Shown here: positions 55,753-64,000 of the stretch, piece by piece
Layout: every line of letters starts with the position of its first letter
Position numbering within the stretch: position 1 is the first letter of the stretch
NCBI RefSeq assembly: GCF_030271515.1
Contig: NZ_JASCXI010000002.1
Coordinates: 124,001 to 188,000, forward strand
DNA from: Erythrobacter oryzae
GTDB lineage: Bacteria > Pseudomonadota > Alphaproteobacteria > Sphingomonadales > Sphingomonadaceae
Reading direction: 5' to 3'
DNA length: 64,000 bases
Made by a program: the position numbers and the translations under genes
The notes under the pieces: model-generated
The model's database searches: none
What the model was told of the DNA's origin: nothing
Seen by the model: the letters and a program-made list of their open reading frames with translations, nothing else

Positions 55753-56459
55753 GCGGCGAGCGCCTTCCTGTCAAACCGGGCGAGCGCGAACTCCGCATAG
55801 GCCGCGCGCGCCGCTTCCCAGTCGGCGCGGGCGAGCGGGCGCAGCGCGAAGAGCGAGGCCTCGACCCGCGTCGCGATCACCCCGAAGGCCTCGCGCGCCG
55901 GGCCGGGGAGCGCGGGCAGCGCGGCAAGCTCGCGCGCGGTGCTGGATGGCTCGACCCAGTCGGGCCGCGCCGCGCTGATCTGCGCGACGCTGCGCTGGAG
56001 CAGCAGGTGCGTCGCCTCGTCGAAGCGGCCCTCTGCCGCCAGCCGGTCGGCATCCTCGAGCAGCGCGAGGCTGGTGGCGGCATCGGGGCGCCACGGCTCC
56101 TCGGCCGCCGCCTCGGCCTTGCCCTTGGCCTTGCGCCGGAAGCGCAGCAGCGAGGGGTCGATCAGGCGGATCACCAGCACCAGCGCGAACAGGCCGACCA
56201 GCGCCACCGGCACCCATTGCAGCCACCACCACTGATCCACCATCGCCTGCCCGAGCGGGCCGAGAACCTCGGCGAGCCATTTGAAGAAGGCGTCGAGCTG
56301 CTCGGACAGCCAGCTTGGCTTGGGCGGGGGCGCTTCGGGGATGGTGACGGGGTCGAACTGGATGGTCTCGTCGGCGCGCAGCTGCTCCCACCCGGCGGGA
56401 GGCGATCCGCCTGAATTGGCTGGCTGTTCGGAAAGGCTTTGTGCGGCCGCTGCGGTCAT
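55749..56459 (-). CDS. DUF4129-domain membrane protein
   Basis: 236 residues from the ATG at 56459; an ATG at 56498 is an alternative. One transmembrane helix (WVPVALVGLFALVLVIRLI) lies near residue 95. The C-terminal DUF4129 region is a helical hairpin with DRLAAEGRFDEATHLLLQRSV and WEAARAAYAEFALARF. First gene of the seven-gene operon DUF4129-DUF4350-MoxR-DUF58-SpoIIM-RDD-beta-lactamase. No -35/-10 was confidently seen before it. Confidence 0.87.
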   Translation of the reverse strand: MTAAAAQSLSEQPANSGGSPPAGWEQLRADETIQFDPVTIPEAPPPKPSWLSEQLDAFFKWLAEVLGPLGQAMVDQWWWLQWVPVALVGLFALVLVIRLIDPSLLRFRRKAKGKAEAAAEEPWRPDAATSLALLEDADRLAAEGRFDEATHLLLQRSVAQISAARPDWVEPSSTARELAALPALPGPAREAFGVIATRVEASLFALRPLARADWEAARAAYAEFALARFDRKALAA

Positions 56460-56510
56460 CCCGTCAGCGGTGGTGGCACGCCCTCGGGCCGCGTGCAACG
56501 GGAAACAGCG

Positions 56511-57404
56511 TTACCCGCGCGTCCGGCCCTGTTCGTAGCTGCCGAGGATGCGCAATTCCTTGGAATGGAAGGCGCATTCCTCGAGCGCGCGGTCCACCGC
56601 CTCGTCCCCCGGCGCGCCGATGATGTCGGCGTAGAAGGTGGTCGCGGCAAAGCTCGTGCCCTGCTGGTAGCTTTCGAGCTTGGTCATGTTGACGCCGTTG
56701 GTGGCGAACCCGCCCAGCGCCTTGTAGAGCGCGGCGGGGATGTTCTTCACCTCGAAGATGAAGGTGGTCATCACCGGCTTGCCCGCGAGCGCCGCAGGCG
56801 CGAGCGCCTCATTCGCCAGAATGACGAAGCGCGTCATGTTGTCGGCGCTGTCCTCGACATTGTTCTCGATGATGGTGAGCCCGTAGAGCTCGGCCGCGAG
56901 CGCCGGGGCAATGGCGGCGACGGAAGGGTCGCCGCGCTCGGCGACATAGGCCGCCGCGCCCGCGGTGTCGGCGTGGCTCAAGGGCACGATGCCGCGCGCG
57001 CGCAGGTAATGGCGCGACTGGCCCAATGCCTGCGGGTGGCTGTAGGCCGCCTCGAAGGGGCCGCTTCCCAGCGCCATCAGCGCATGGTGGATCGGCATGA
57101 AATATTCGCCGACGATGTGGAGCCCGCTCTCGGGCAGCAGGAAGTGGATGTCGGCGACGCGGCCGTGCTGCGAGTTCTCGATCGGGATGATCGCCGCGCC
57201 CGCGCGCCCGTCCTTCACCGCCTCCAGTGCGTCCTCGAAGCTGAAGCAGGGCAGCGGGGCGAGATCGGGCCGCGCCTCGGTCGCGGCGCGGTGCGAATTG
57301 GCGCCGGGCGAGCCCTGAAAGGCAATCGCGCGCGCCGGATCGGCAGCGGCCGCGCGCTGCATTCGCTCGACGATTTCGAGGGCGGGGCCGGGGAAGGATC
57401 GCAT
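56511..57404 (-). CDS. pheA: prephenate dehydratase
   Basis: 297 residues, monofunctional. It decarboxylates and dehydrates prephenate to phenylpyruvate for phenylalanine. AIAFQGSPGANSHRAA opens the PDT domain, IIPIENSQHGRVADIH and the catalytic T-R-F in NMTRFVIL are present. The C-terminal ACT domain (TTFIFEVKNIPAALYKALGGF, KLESYQ) gives feedback by phenylalanine. No chorismate mutase domain is present. It is divergent from the cytochrome c gene. Confidence 0.96.
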   Translation of the reverse strand: MRSFPGPALEIVERMQRAAAADPARAIAFQGSPGANSHRAATEARPDLAPLPCFSFEDALEAVKDGRAGAAIIPIENSQHGRVADIHFLLPESGLHIVGEYFMPIHHALMALGSGPFEAAYSHPQALGQSRHYLRARGIVPLSHADTAGAAAYVAERGDPSVAAIAPALAAELYGLTIIENNVEDSADNMTRFVILANEALAPAALAGKPVMTTFIFEVKNIPAALYKALGGFATNGVNMTKLESYQQGTSFAATTFYADIIGAPGDEAVDRALEECAFHSKELRILGSYEQGRTRG

Positions 57405-57458
57405 GGTGGCCTGCGCCTATAGGCCTCGGGCCGCGCGCACAAGCCCTGCGCGAGGCCA

Positions 57459-57475
57459 CTTGCAAAAGGTGCAAG
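57459..57475. promoter_or_regulatory. inverted repeat between pheA and the cytochrome c gene
   Basis: CTTGCA-AAAGG-TGCAAG, 55 bp from the pheA start and 59 bp from the cytochrome start. It may be an operator for either gene. No known regulator is matched. Confidence 0.4.
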
Positions 57476-57533
57476 AATATGTGCCACGATCGGTCTTGCG
57501 CGCTTCGCGGGGCGACACTATGGAGCGCGCGGG

Positions 57534-58199
57534 ATGACACAGGACAACTCTTCGCAAGACAAAGCCGCAGGCCAGAACGGTGGCGGCGATCTGTTCAACA
57601 CTGCCGCCGGCTGGGTGCTGTTTGCGGCGGGCCTCGGGCTGGGTCTGTCGATCCTGTCGGGCAAGTATTTCCACGGCACGAAGCCCGAGCGGCCCGAAAA
57701 GCTCGGCTACGTGATCGAGGGCGTGGTCGAGGAAGGCGGCGGCGGCGCGGAGGAAATGTCTATGGCCGAAGCGCTCAACATGAAGCCGGCGGCCGAGCTG
57801 ATCGCCGCGGGCGAGAAGGCCTTCGCCAAGTGCCAGAGCTGCCACACGGTCACCGCGGGTGGTCCCAACGGGATCGGCCCCAACCTCCACGGCGTGATGG
57901 GCAAGCCCCACGGCGCCCATCCCGGTTTCGCCTACAGCGCCGAACTGAAGGCCAAGCCTGGCAACTGGGACTGGGACTCGATGAACGAGTGGCTCAAGAA
58001 CCCCAAGGCCTATGTGCCGGGCACCAAGATGAGCTTCGCAGGGCTCCCCAAGATCGAGGATCGCGCCGCGATCGCGATGTATCTGAATTCGCAAGGCTCG
58101 AACCTGCCCGTCCCGACCTTCGTCGCCGACGCGGCGGCCGGCGCGGAAGAACCCGCGGCGGGCGAAACCCCGGCTGCGGCGGAAACCCCGGCCGAATAA
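57534..58199 (+). CDS. membrane-anchored cytochrome c (class I, CycM-like)
   Basis: 221 residues. An uncleaved N-terminal helix (TAAGWVLFAAGLGLGLSIL, about 24-42) anchors the protein, and a flexible linker follows. The haem site is Cys100-x-x-Cys103-His104 (AKCQSCHT) and Met166 in GTKMSFAG is the axial ligand. The tail is Ala/Pro/Glu-rich. Such membrane cytochromes carry electrons between the bc1 complex and oxidases, and in some phototrophs to the reaction centre. The latter is only a possibility here. A strong terminator follows. Confidence 0.93.
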   Translation: MTQDNSSQDKAAGQNGGGDLFNTAAGWVLFAAGLGLGLSILSGKYFHGTKPERPEKLGYVIEGVVEEGGGGAEEMSMAEALNMKPAAELIAAGEKAFAKCQSCHTVTAGGPNGIGPNLHGVMGKPHGAHPGFAYSAELKAKPGNWDWDSMNEWLKNPKAYVPGTKMSFAGLPKIEDRAAIAMYLNSQGSNLPVPTFVADAAAGAEEPAAGETPAAAETPAE

Positions 58200-58225
58200 G
58201 CGGGTTTTGCAAAGCGGACACGAAG

Positions 58226-58253
58226 AGGGCGGCTCACGGGCCGCCCTTTTTCG
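58226..58253 (+). terminator. Rho-independent terminator after the cytochrome c gene
   Basis: AGGGCGGC (58226-58233) pairs with GCCGCCCT (58240-58247) and a T-run follows. Nearly the same sequence as the terminator at 33092-33119. Confidence 0.88.
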
Positions 58254-58270
58254 TTTCTAGCCCCCGAACC

Positions 58271-58930
58271 TTAACCTTTAAAGCCTTGGGCGATCACATA
58301 CCACTCCGACGAGCCCTTGCGGCTCGCGGGGGGCTTGGCGTGCTTGACGCTGGCAAAGTGCTTCTTGAGCAGGGCCAGCAGATCGGTGTCGGTCCCCCCG
58401 GCGAGCACCTTGGCGACGAACCCGCCGCCCGGCGCGAGGTTCTCGACCGCAAACCACGCCGCCGCCTCGACGAGGCCCATCGTGCGCAGGTGATCGGTCT
58501 GCTTGTGGCCGACGGTGTTCGCTGCCATGTCCGAGATGACGAGATCGGGCGGGCCGCCCAATGCCTCGGCCAGCAGCGCGGGGGCCTTGTCGTCCATGAA
58601 ATCCATCTGGAAGATGGTGACGCCTTCCAGCGGCTCGACCGGCAACAGGTCGATCCCCACCACTTCCGCCTTGGGCCGCTTCTGGCGCACCACCTGCGCC
58701 CAGCCGCCCGGCGCAATGCCGAGATCGACCACGCGGGTCGCGCCCTTCAGCAAGCCGAACTTCTCGTCGAGCTCGATCAGCTTGTAGGCCGCGCGGCTGC
58801 GATAGCCGTCGGCCTTGGCCTGGCGCACATAGGGGTCGTTGAGCTGCCGTTCGAGCCAGCGCACCTGGCTGGCAGTGCGGCCCTTGGCGGTCTTGACGCG
58901 TTTGCCGGTATCCTTGACGCCGCGGGTCAT
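58271..58930 (-). CDS. rlmE: 23S rRNA 2'-O-methyltransferase RlmE (FtsJ)
   Basis: 219 residues. The SAM motif is VVDLGIAPGGWAQVV. The K-D-K-E catalytic set is recognisable: SRAAYKLIELDEKF, LVISDMAANTVGHKQTDHLRT and GGFVAKVLAGG. It methylates U2552 of 23S rRNA in late large-subunit assembly. The ATG overlaps the stop of ppx by 4 bp; the same pairing is common in Sphingomonadales. Confidence 0.95.
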   Translation of the reverse strand: MTRGVKDTGKRVKTAKGRTASQVRWLERQLNDPYVRQAKADGYRSRAAYKLIELDEKFGLLKGATRVVDLGIAPGGWAQVVRQKRPKAEVVGIDLLPVEPLEGVTIFQMDFMDDKAPALLAEALGGPPDLVISDMAANTVGHKQTDHLRTMGLVEAAAWFAVENLAPGGGFVAKVLAGGTDTDLLALLKKHFASVKHAKPPASRKGSSEWYVIAQGFKG

Positions 58931-60198
58931 TGCCGCCCGCCGCGCTGGCTCTTGAGGGCCTTGAGCGAACGTTCTGACTGGCGCTCGGCGGCCATGATGC
59001 TCCTCAGGATCCCCTCGCGGATGCCGCGATCGGCGACGCCCAGCCGGCGCGCGGGCCACAGGTCGAGAATCGCCTCGAGGATCGCGCAGCCCGCCACCAC
59101 CAGATCGGCGCGGTCCTGCCCGATGCAGGGCAGGGTCGCGCGCTCGTAGGGGGTCATCACCGAGAGCCGCGCGCTGATTTCGCGCATCTCGCCCGCAGGC
59201 ACGATCAACCCGTCCACCGCCTTGCGGTCATAGCTCGGCAGTTCGAGATAGAGGCTCGCGAGCGTCGTCACCGTGCCGCTGGTGCCGAGCAGGCGGATGT
59301 CGGGATGGCGCGCGGCATCGGCGACCCGCGCGGCGAAGGGCGTGAAGCTCTCGCTCACCATTTCCCGCATCCGCGCGAAACGGGCGATGCGCGCGGCCTC
59401 GCTGTCCTCGCTGCGCCCGACCGTGTCGGTGAGGCTGACGACGCCCCACGGCACGCTCTGCCAGTCGAGGATGCGCGGCACGCGGGCGCCCGGGTCGGCC
59501 TCGACCAGCACCAGCTCGGTCGAGCCGCCGCCGATGTCGAAGATCACCGCCGGGCCATCGCCCGATTCGAGCAGGATGTGGCAGCCCAGCACCGCGAGGC
59601 GCGCCTCTTCCTCGGCGCTGATGATGTCGAGAGCGATGCCGGTCTCGCGCCGCACGCGCTCGATGAATTCGGGGCCGTTCTCGGCGCGGCGGCAGGCCTC
59701 GGTCGCGACCGAGCGGGCGAGCCGCACGTTGCGGCGCTGGAGCTTGTCGGCGCAGATGGTGAGCGCGCCCAGCGTGCGCTCCATCGCCGCGTCCGACAGG
59801 CGGCCGGTGGTCGCGAGGCCCTCGCCCAGCTTCACCACCCGGCTGAACGCGTCGATCACGGTGAAATCGCGGCCCGAGGGGCGCGCGATCAAGAGGCGGC
59901 AATTGTTGGTGCCGAGGTCCAATGCGGCATAGGCCTCCCCATGCGCAGTGCTGCGGACCGCGCCGATATCGGCGAGATCGGGCTGGGCGCGCCCGGGTTT
60001 GCCGTTCTTGGCGACAGGGCGCACCGGCCGGCGCGCGTCGCCGCCAGCCGCCTTGGCGCGGGGCTCCCGGCCGCCGCCGGGGTTTCGAGAATCGGGCTGA
60101 GGGGGGCGCTTGTAGCGGAAATCGGCTACCTTGCCGGACTTGCCGCCCCGGTTTTTCCCAGCACTTCTATTCCTGTCCGGCGGGAGTGTTTCCGCCAT
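58927..60198 (-). CDS. Ppx/GppA-family exopolyphosphatase/pppGpp phosphatase
   Basis: 423 residues. A basic, disordered N-terminal ~85 residues comes first, then the actin-like phosphatase: AALDLGTNNCRLLIA (phosphate 1), VIFDIGGGSTELVLV (phosphate 2) and LLGTSGTVTTLASLYL. It cleaves polyphosphate or converts pppGpp to ppGpp. It is short, without the C-terminal HD domain of E. coli Ppx, so the specific activity is open. The basic extension may bind RNA or polyphosphate. Operon with rlmE. Confidence 0.92.
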   Translation of the reverse strand: MAETLPPDRNRSAGKNRGGKSGKVADFRYKRPPQPDSRNPGGGREPRAKAAGGDARRPVRPVAKNGKPGRAQPDLADIGAVRSTAHGEAYAALDLGTNNCRLLIARPSGRDFTVIDAFSRVVKLGEGLATTGRLSDAAMERTLGALTICADKLQRRNVRLARSVATEACRRAENGPEFIERVRRETGIALDIISAEEEARLAVLGCHILLESGDGPAVIFDIGGGSTELVLVEADPGARVPRILDWQSVPWGVVSLTDTVGRSEDSEAARIARFARMREMVSESFTPFAARVADAARHPDIRLLGTSGTVTTLASLYLELPSYDRKAVDGLIVPAGEMREISARLSVMTPYERATLPCIGQDRADLVVAGCAILEAILDLWPARRLGVADRGIREGILRSIMAAERQSERSLKALKSQRGGRQ

Positions 60199-60384
60199 TT
60201 TCGCAATGCTTTCATATCACCGCGCGCATAACCCTCCACGCGCGCGGCACTTGGGACGCAAGTTATCGCAAGGTCTCGGCACAAGCAAGCAGCCAGCACC
60301 ACGAGGTGCTTGACCTCGGGCGAAGGCGAAACTAGGGAGCGCGCTCGCCAAGGCCGCCGCACGGCCGCCTCAGCGCATGGCCGA

Positions 60385-60458
60385 TGCCCCGTCCTCTAAT
60401 GGTAAGAGAGCGGACTCTGACTCCGTCAATCAAGGTTCGAATCCTTGCGGGGCATCCA
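60385..60458 (+). tRNA. tRNA-Gln (CTG)
   Basis: 74 nt including an encoded CCA. The acceptor TGCCCCG pairs with CGGGGCA. The anticodon arm GCGGA-CTCTGAC-TCCGT shows CTG. The T-arm contains GGTTCGAATCC. It stands alone between ppx and the LOG-family gene. Confidence 0.95.
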
Positions 60459-60544
60459 GCCGTTTTTCCCGACATTGCTGCACAGGGACCTTGCCCTGCC
60501 CTAATCTGTTGCGGGGCTTGCGGGGGTCTGGCAGGGGGCGAGCC

Positions 60545-61432
60545 ATGACAGACAAAGACCTGACCAACCGCAAATTCTATCGCGCCGGCGAGGAAACGCG
60601 CTTTGCCGAAGGGATGCCCGAGCGCACCCCGCAGACCGCGCATCCGGCCTACAAGCTGGCCTTCCGCGACACCGATTTCCTCCTGCGCGACGAATTGCGC
60701 CCCGTGCGCTTCCAGCTCGAATTGCTAAAGCCCGAGATGCTGCTCGACGAGGCGCGGGTGGGATCGACGCTGGTGATGTACGGCTCGGCGCGCATCCCTT
60801 CGCCCGCCCAGGCCGAGGCGCGGATCGAGGCGGCGAAGAACGGCAGCGAGTATGACCGGAAGGTCGCCGAGCGCCTCGCCGCCAAGGCCAAGTATTACGA
60901 CGAGGCCTATGCCCTCGCGCGGCTGGTGAGCGAGAAGGGCATCATCGAGAACGGGGAGCGCCAGTTCGTCGTCACCACCGGCGGGGGGCCGTCGATCATG
61001 GAGGCGGGCAACCGCGGCGCGTCGGACGCGGGCAGCGAATCGATCGGGCTCAACATCGTGCTGCCGCACGAACAGGCGCCCAACCCCTATGTGACGCCCT
61101 ACCTCTCGTTCCAGTTCCACTACTTCGCGCTGCGCAAGATGCACTTCCTGCTGCGTGCCCGAGCGGTGGCGGTGTTCCCGGGCGGCTTCGGGACGTTCGA
61201 CGAGTTCTTCGAGCTCGTCACCCTGATCCAGACCGGCAAGATGAAGCCGATGCCGATCATCCTGTTCGGCAAGGAGTTCTGGACGCGCGTCGTCGATTTC
61301 GAGGCACTGGCGGAAGAGGGCGTGATCTCGAAGAGCGACCTCGACCTGTTCACCTGGGTCGAGACGGCGGAGGAGGCCTGGGCCTGCATCGCCGATTTCT
61401 ACGACATCAAGGACCCGATGGCGGAGGATTGA
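60545..61432 (+). CDS. LOG-family protein (TIGR00730 type)
   Basis: 295 residues. Rossmann-like lysine-decarboxylase/LOG fold with TLVMYGSARIPS, VVTTGGGPSIMEAGNRGA and the signature PGGFGTFDEFFELVTLIQTGK. LOG enzymes release cytokinin bases from nucleotide monophosphates, or more generally cleave N-glycosidic bonds of nucleotides. This longer bacterial group has no proven substrate. The ATG at 60545 follows GGGGGCGAG. Confidence 0.9.
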   Translation: MTDKDLTNRKFYRAGEETRFAEGMPERTPQTAHPAYKLAFRDTDFLLRDELRPVRFQLELLKPEMLLDEARVGSTLVMYGSARIPSPAQAEARIEAAKNGSEYDRKVAERLAAKAKYYDEAYALARLVSEKGIIENGERQFVVTTGGGPSIMEAGNRGASDAGSESIGLNIVLPHEQAPNPYVTPYLSFQFHYFALRKMHFLLRARAVAVFPGGFGTFDEFFELVTLIQTGKMKPMPIILFGKEFWTRVVDFEALAEEGVISKSDLDLFTWVETAEEAWACIADFYDIKDPMAED

Positions 61433-61438
61433 GTGCGG

Positions 61439-61642
61439 TCAGGAGCGATCCGGTGGATTTCCCCATCGCGCTTTGATGGCGCCGATGATTCGGCCTAGCA
61501 GCCGGCCAAGTCCATATTCCAGAGCGCCCCAGACGAGCACGATGAGCAGAACCGCGGCGACCATTTGCCATGCCGGCGGAGGTTCGTTGCCGGACAGCAG
61601 ATCCGCGACCACGAAGTCGATGAAGCCCGGCTTGTCACTCAT
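61439..61642 (-). CDS. small single-helix membrane protein downstream of thiD
   Basis: 67 residues. MSDKPGFIDFVVADLLSGNE is followed by one membrane helix (WQMVAAVLLIVLVWGALEYG) and a basic C-terminus. The ATG overlaps the thiD stop (ATGA), which supports it being real. Function unknown. Confidence 0.7.
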   Translation of the reverse strand: MSDKPGFIDFVVADLLSGNEPPPAWQMVAAVLLIVLVWGALEYGLGRLLGRIIGAIKARWGNPPDRS

Positions 61643-62439
61643 GCCACGCACCGCACCGCCTGATGCCCGAGCGGCCCGCTGCCTGTACCGTAGCCGGGGG
61701 CGGCTTCGATAGCGGCAAACACGAATTCGCGCCCCAGCCGCACTGCCTCGGGCAGGCTCTCGCCGCGCCCCAGGAGCGTCGCGATGGCCGAGGAGAGCGT
61801 GCAGCCGGTGCCGTGGGTGTGGCGGGTCTCGATCCGCGCGTGGGTGAAGGAGCGCGGCGCCTCGCCCGGCACGACCAGCACGTCGGTGATCTGCTCGCTG
61901 TCCGCATGGCCGCCCTTGGCCAGCACCGCCGCGCCGCTCGCTGCGGCGAGTTCCTGCGCGGCTTCGACCATGGCGTCATGGTTCGGCAGCACGCGCCCCG
62001 CAAGGTGCTCCAGCTCGGGGAGGTTGGGGGTGATCAGCGCCGCGCGCGGGAACAGCGTCTCGCGCAGCGAGGCGACCGCCTCCGGCCCCACCAGCACCGC
62101 GCCCGAGGTCGCGATCATTACCGGATCGAGCACGATCGGCGCGTCCACGCCTTCCAGAGCCCTGGCCACGGCGCGGATCACATCGGGCGCGGCGAGCATC
62201 CCGATCTTGACCGCATCGACCCCGATATCGTCAACGCAGGACGCGATCTGCTGCGCGACCATCTCGGGCGCGATGCCCGCGACCCCCTGCACGCCCAGCG
62301 TGTTCTGCGCGGTGATCGCGGTGACGGCGGTCATCGCGTAGCCGCCGAGCATGGTGACGGTCTTGATGTCGGCCTGAATCCCCGCCCCGCCCGAGCTGTC
62401 GGAACCGGCGATGGATAGGACGCGGGCGGGTGCGCTCAT
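61639..62439 (-). CDS. thiD: hydroxymethylpyrimidine/phosphomethylpyrimidine kinase
   Basis: 266 residues, ribokinase fold. SIAGSDSSGGAGIQADIKTV is the substrate/ATP loop and HTHGTGCTLSSAIATLL is the anion-hole/catalytic Asp region in variant form. DAVKIGMLAAPDVIRAV and VLDPVMIATSG are typical. It phosphorylates HMP twice for thiamine synthesis. The start overlaps the DUF1272 stop by 4 bp. No other thi gene is nearby. Confidence 0.95.
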   Translation of the reverse strand: MSAPARVLSIAGSDSSGGAGIQADIKTVTMLGGYAMTAVTAITAQNTLGVQGVAGIAPEMVAQQIASCVDDIGVDAVKIGMLAAPDVIRAVARALEGVDAPIVLDPVMIATSGAVLVGPEAVASLRETLFPRAALITPNLPELEHLAGRVLPNHDAMVEAAQELAAASGAAVLAKGGHADSEQITDVLVVPGEAPRSFTHARIETRHTHGTGCTLSSAIATLLGRGESLPEAVRLGREFVFAAIEAAPGYGTGSGPLGHQAVRCVA

Positions 62440-62660
62440 CCCTTGAACTTGCGCTCCGTGCTCGGCGGGAATTTCGCGTGGAGCGCCTTGGCGCGGGTCG
62501 GGCGGTCCATCAGCTCGCCGCCACAATTGGGGCAGCGGTCGTCCAAGTCCTCGGCGCATTCGGCGCAGAAGGTGCACTCGAACGAGCAGATGAAGGCGCC
62601 GGGCGCCTCGGCGGGGAGGCCCGCGCCGCACATTTCGCAATCGGGGCGCATTTCGAGCAT
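62436..62660 (-). CDS. DUF1272 zinc-binding protein
   Basis: 74 residues. MLEMRPDCEMCGAGLPAEAP, FICSFECTFCAECAEDL and CPNCGGEL give four CxxC-like pairs, a compact zinc-ribbon protein. The family is conserved but uncharacterised. It lies 13 bp after glmM and overlaps thiD, so it belongs to this operon. Confidence 0.9.
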   Translation of the reverse strand: MLEMRPDCEMCGAGLPAEAPGAFICSFECTFCAECAEDLDDRCPNCGGELMDRPTRAKALHAKFPPSTERKFKG

Positions 62661-62673
62661 TTTGCAGACCCTC

Positions 62674-64000
62674 CTAGACCGCCGCGCGCACGGCTTCGCA
62701 GATCGCGTCGACCACAGTTTCGACCTGCTTCTGATCGTCGCCCTCGGCCATAACCCGGATCACCGGCTCGGTGCCCGAGGGGCGGATGACGAGGCGGCCC
62801 TTGCCGGCAAGCGATGCCTCGGCCTCGGCGATCACCGCCTGCACCTGCGGGTTGTCGAGCGGCTTGCCGCCCTCGTAGCGCACGTTCTTTAACAGCTGGG
62901 GCACCGGGTCGAACACGTGCAGCAGCTCGCTCGCCGGCTTGCCGCTGCGCACGAGGCTGGCGAGCACGCGCAAGGCCGCGACCGTGCCGTCGCCGGTGGT
63001 GGCATAGTCGAGCAGGATCATGTGCCCCGACTGCTCGCCACCCACGTTGTAGCCGCCCGCCTTCATCGCCTCGAGCACGTAGCGGTCGCCGACCTTGGCG
63101 CGCACGAGGTCAAGGCCGCGCCCGTTGAGATAGCGTTCGAGCCCGAGATTGCTCATCACCGTGGCGACGATGCCGCCGCCCTTCAGACTCCCGCGATCCT
63201 GCATCCGGCCCGCGATCAGCGCCATGATCTGGTCGCCATCGACCGCGCGGCCCTTCTCGTCGACCACGATCAGGCGGTCGGCATCGCCATCAAGCGCAAT
63301 GCCGATATCGGCCTTCTCCTCGACCACCTTGGCTTGCAGCGCGGCAATCGCGGTCGAGCCGACGCCGTCGTTGATGTTGGTGCCGTTGGGCGAGACGCCG
63401 AGCGCGACCACCTCCGCCCCCAGCTCCCAGATCGCGGAAGGCGCGACCTGATAGGCCGCGCCGTGGGCGCAATCGACCACAACCTTGAGGCCGTCGAAGC
63501 GGATCTCGGCCGCGACCGACTGCTTGACCGCGTGGATATAGCGCCCGCGCGCATCCTCGATCCGGCGCGCGCGGCCGATCAGTTCGGCGGGGACGAGCGG
63601 GATGTCGGTCTCCATCAGCCGCTCGATCTCGGCCTCGGCCTCGTCGGAAAGCTTGAAGCCGTCGGGGCCGAACAGCTTGATGCCGTTGTCGGCGAAGGGG
63701 TTGTGGCTGGCCGAGATCATCACGCCGAGATCGGCGCGCATCTCGCGGGTGAGGAGGGCGATCGCGGGGGTGGGCAGCGGCCCGGTCATGATCACGTCGA
63801 TCCCGACGCTGGTGAAGCCCGCCACCAGCGCGCTTTCCATCATGTAGCCCGACAGGCGCGTGTCCTTGCCGATCACCACCCGGTGCCGGTGCCCGCCGCG
63901 CACGAAATGGCGACCTGCCGCCTGCCCGACCTTCATCGCGGTCGCGGCGGTCATCGCGCCGGAATTGGTGCGGCCCCTGATCCCGTCGGTCCCGAACAGC
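62674..64000 (-). CDS. glmM: phosphoglucosamine mutase, 5' end beyond the window
   Basis: The frame is open to the right edge. The 15 residues beyond the first in-window Met read [15 protein letters not shown], the GlmM N-terminus, so only a few residues are missing. The active serine is in [20 protein letters not shown], the metal loop is [14 protein letters not shown], the sugar loop is GEQSGHM and the phosphate site is [15 protein letters not shown]. It interconverts GlcN-6-P and GlcN-1-P for UDP-GlcNAc. First visible gene of the operon glmM-DUF1272-thiD-small protein. Confidence 0.97.
   Translation of the reverse strand, partial: LFGTDGIRGRTNSGAMTAATAMKVGQAAGRHFVRGGHRHRVVIGKDTRLSGYMMESALVAGFTSVGIDVIMTGPLPTPAIALLTREMRADLGVMISASHNPFADNGIKLFGPDGFKLSDEAEAEIERLMETDIPLVPAELIGRARRIEDARGRYIHAVKQSVAAEIRFDGLKVVVDCAHGAAYQVAPSAIWELGAEVVALGVSPNGTNINDGVGSTAIAALQAKVVEEKADIGIALDGDADRLIVVDEKGRAVDGDQIMALIAGRMQDRGSLKGGGIVATVMSNLGLERYLNGRGLDLVRAKVGDRYVLEAMKAGGYNVGGEQSGHMILLDYATTGDGTVAALRVLASLVRSGKPASELLHVFDPVPQLLKNVRYEGGKPLDNPQVQAVIAEAEASLAGKGRLVIRPSGTEPVIRVMAEGDDQKQVETVVDAICEAVRAAV

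Overview
This is about 64 kb of ordinary but gene-dense chromosome from a GC-rich alphaproteobacterium. An aerobic anoxygenic phototroph of the Sphingomonadales (Erythrobacteraceae-like) is the best guess. The reasons are two bacteriochlorophyll genes (bchE, bchJ), a VPxPP-type PEP-CTERM surface protein, many 4-bp ATGA/GTGA start/stop overlaps, and GC-rich interspersed hairpin repeats. The taxonomic call is inference from gene content. No rRNA, CRISPR array, prophage or IS transposase was seen. There is one tRNA, Gln(CTG).

Layout. 0-2.2 kb: C-terminal part of a thiolase and a second thiolase-like gene. 2.4-5.4 kb: aromatic catabolism genes, with hppD plus a VOC protein facing another VOC protein plus a carboxymuconolactone-decarboxylase-like protein across a palindromic operator. 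5.4-7.7 kb: bchE-bchJ, without the rest of a photosynthesis cluster. 7.7-18.3 kb: accessory stretch holding an aspartyl-protease-like protein, an SPFH/ribbon-helix-helix pair behind a three-part operator, a TIR-TPR protein, a small lipoprotein, a Sel1-like/trypsin fusion, a SLOG-like membrane protein and a GNAT. 18.4-25.4 kb: gamma-glutamyltransferase, then the peroxide genes katG, ahpF and ahpC. 25.8-28.3 kb: small unknowns, a sugar-nucleotide-type SDR and an XRE regulator/membrane-protein pair followed by a frameshifted small gene. 28.3-31.5 kb: aroC, ruvA, ruvB, with a 405-bp GIY-YIG unit bounded by inverted hairpins between ruvA and ruvB. 31.7-40.4 kb: serine-rich PEP-CTERM protein, rhodanese lipoprotein, acnA, an EamA transporter and two L,D-transpeptidases. 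40.4-45.3 kb: five-gene minus-strand chain from ispG to a flavoprotein. 45.4-49.0 kb: hydrolase, SDR, GNAT, isoaspartyl peptidase. 49.1-56.5 kb: seven-gene MoxR/DUF58/DUF4350/DUF4129/SpoIIM/RDD operon ending in a class A beta-lactamase. 56.5-64 kb: pheA, a membrane cytochrome c, ppx-rlmE, tRNA-Gln, a LOG-family protein and a glmM-DUF1272-thiD operon that runs off the right edge.

The most interesting signals are these: (1) the GIY-YIG unit splitting ruvA from ruvB, whose terminal hairpins differ only by compensatory base-pair changes; (2) a family of paired GC-rich hairpins with a shared core, seen several times in the window; (3) the orphan bchE-bchJ pair, with the bchE ribosome-binding site buried in a hairpin; (4) regularly built operators in front of hppD, the SPFH gene and the XRE gene; (5) a complete class A beta-lactamase translationally coupled to a MoxR envelope operon; (6) three multidomain signalling-type proteins (TIR, Sel1-trypsin, SLOG) within 7 kb.
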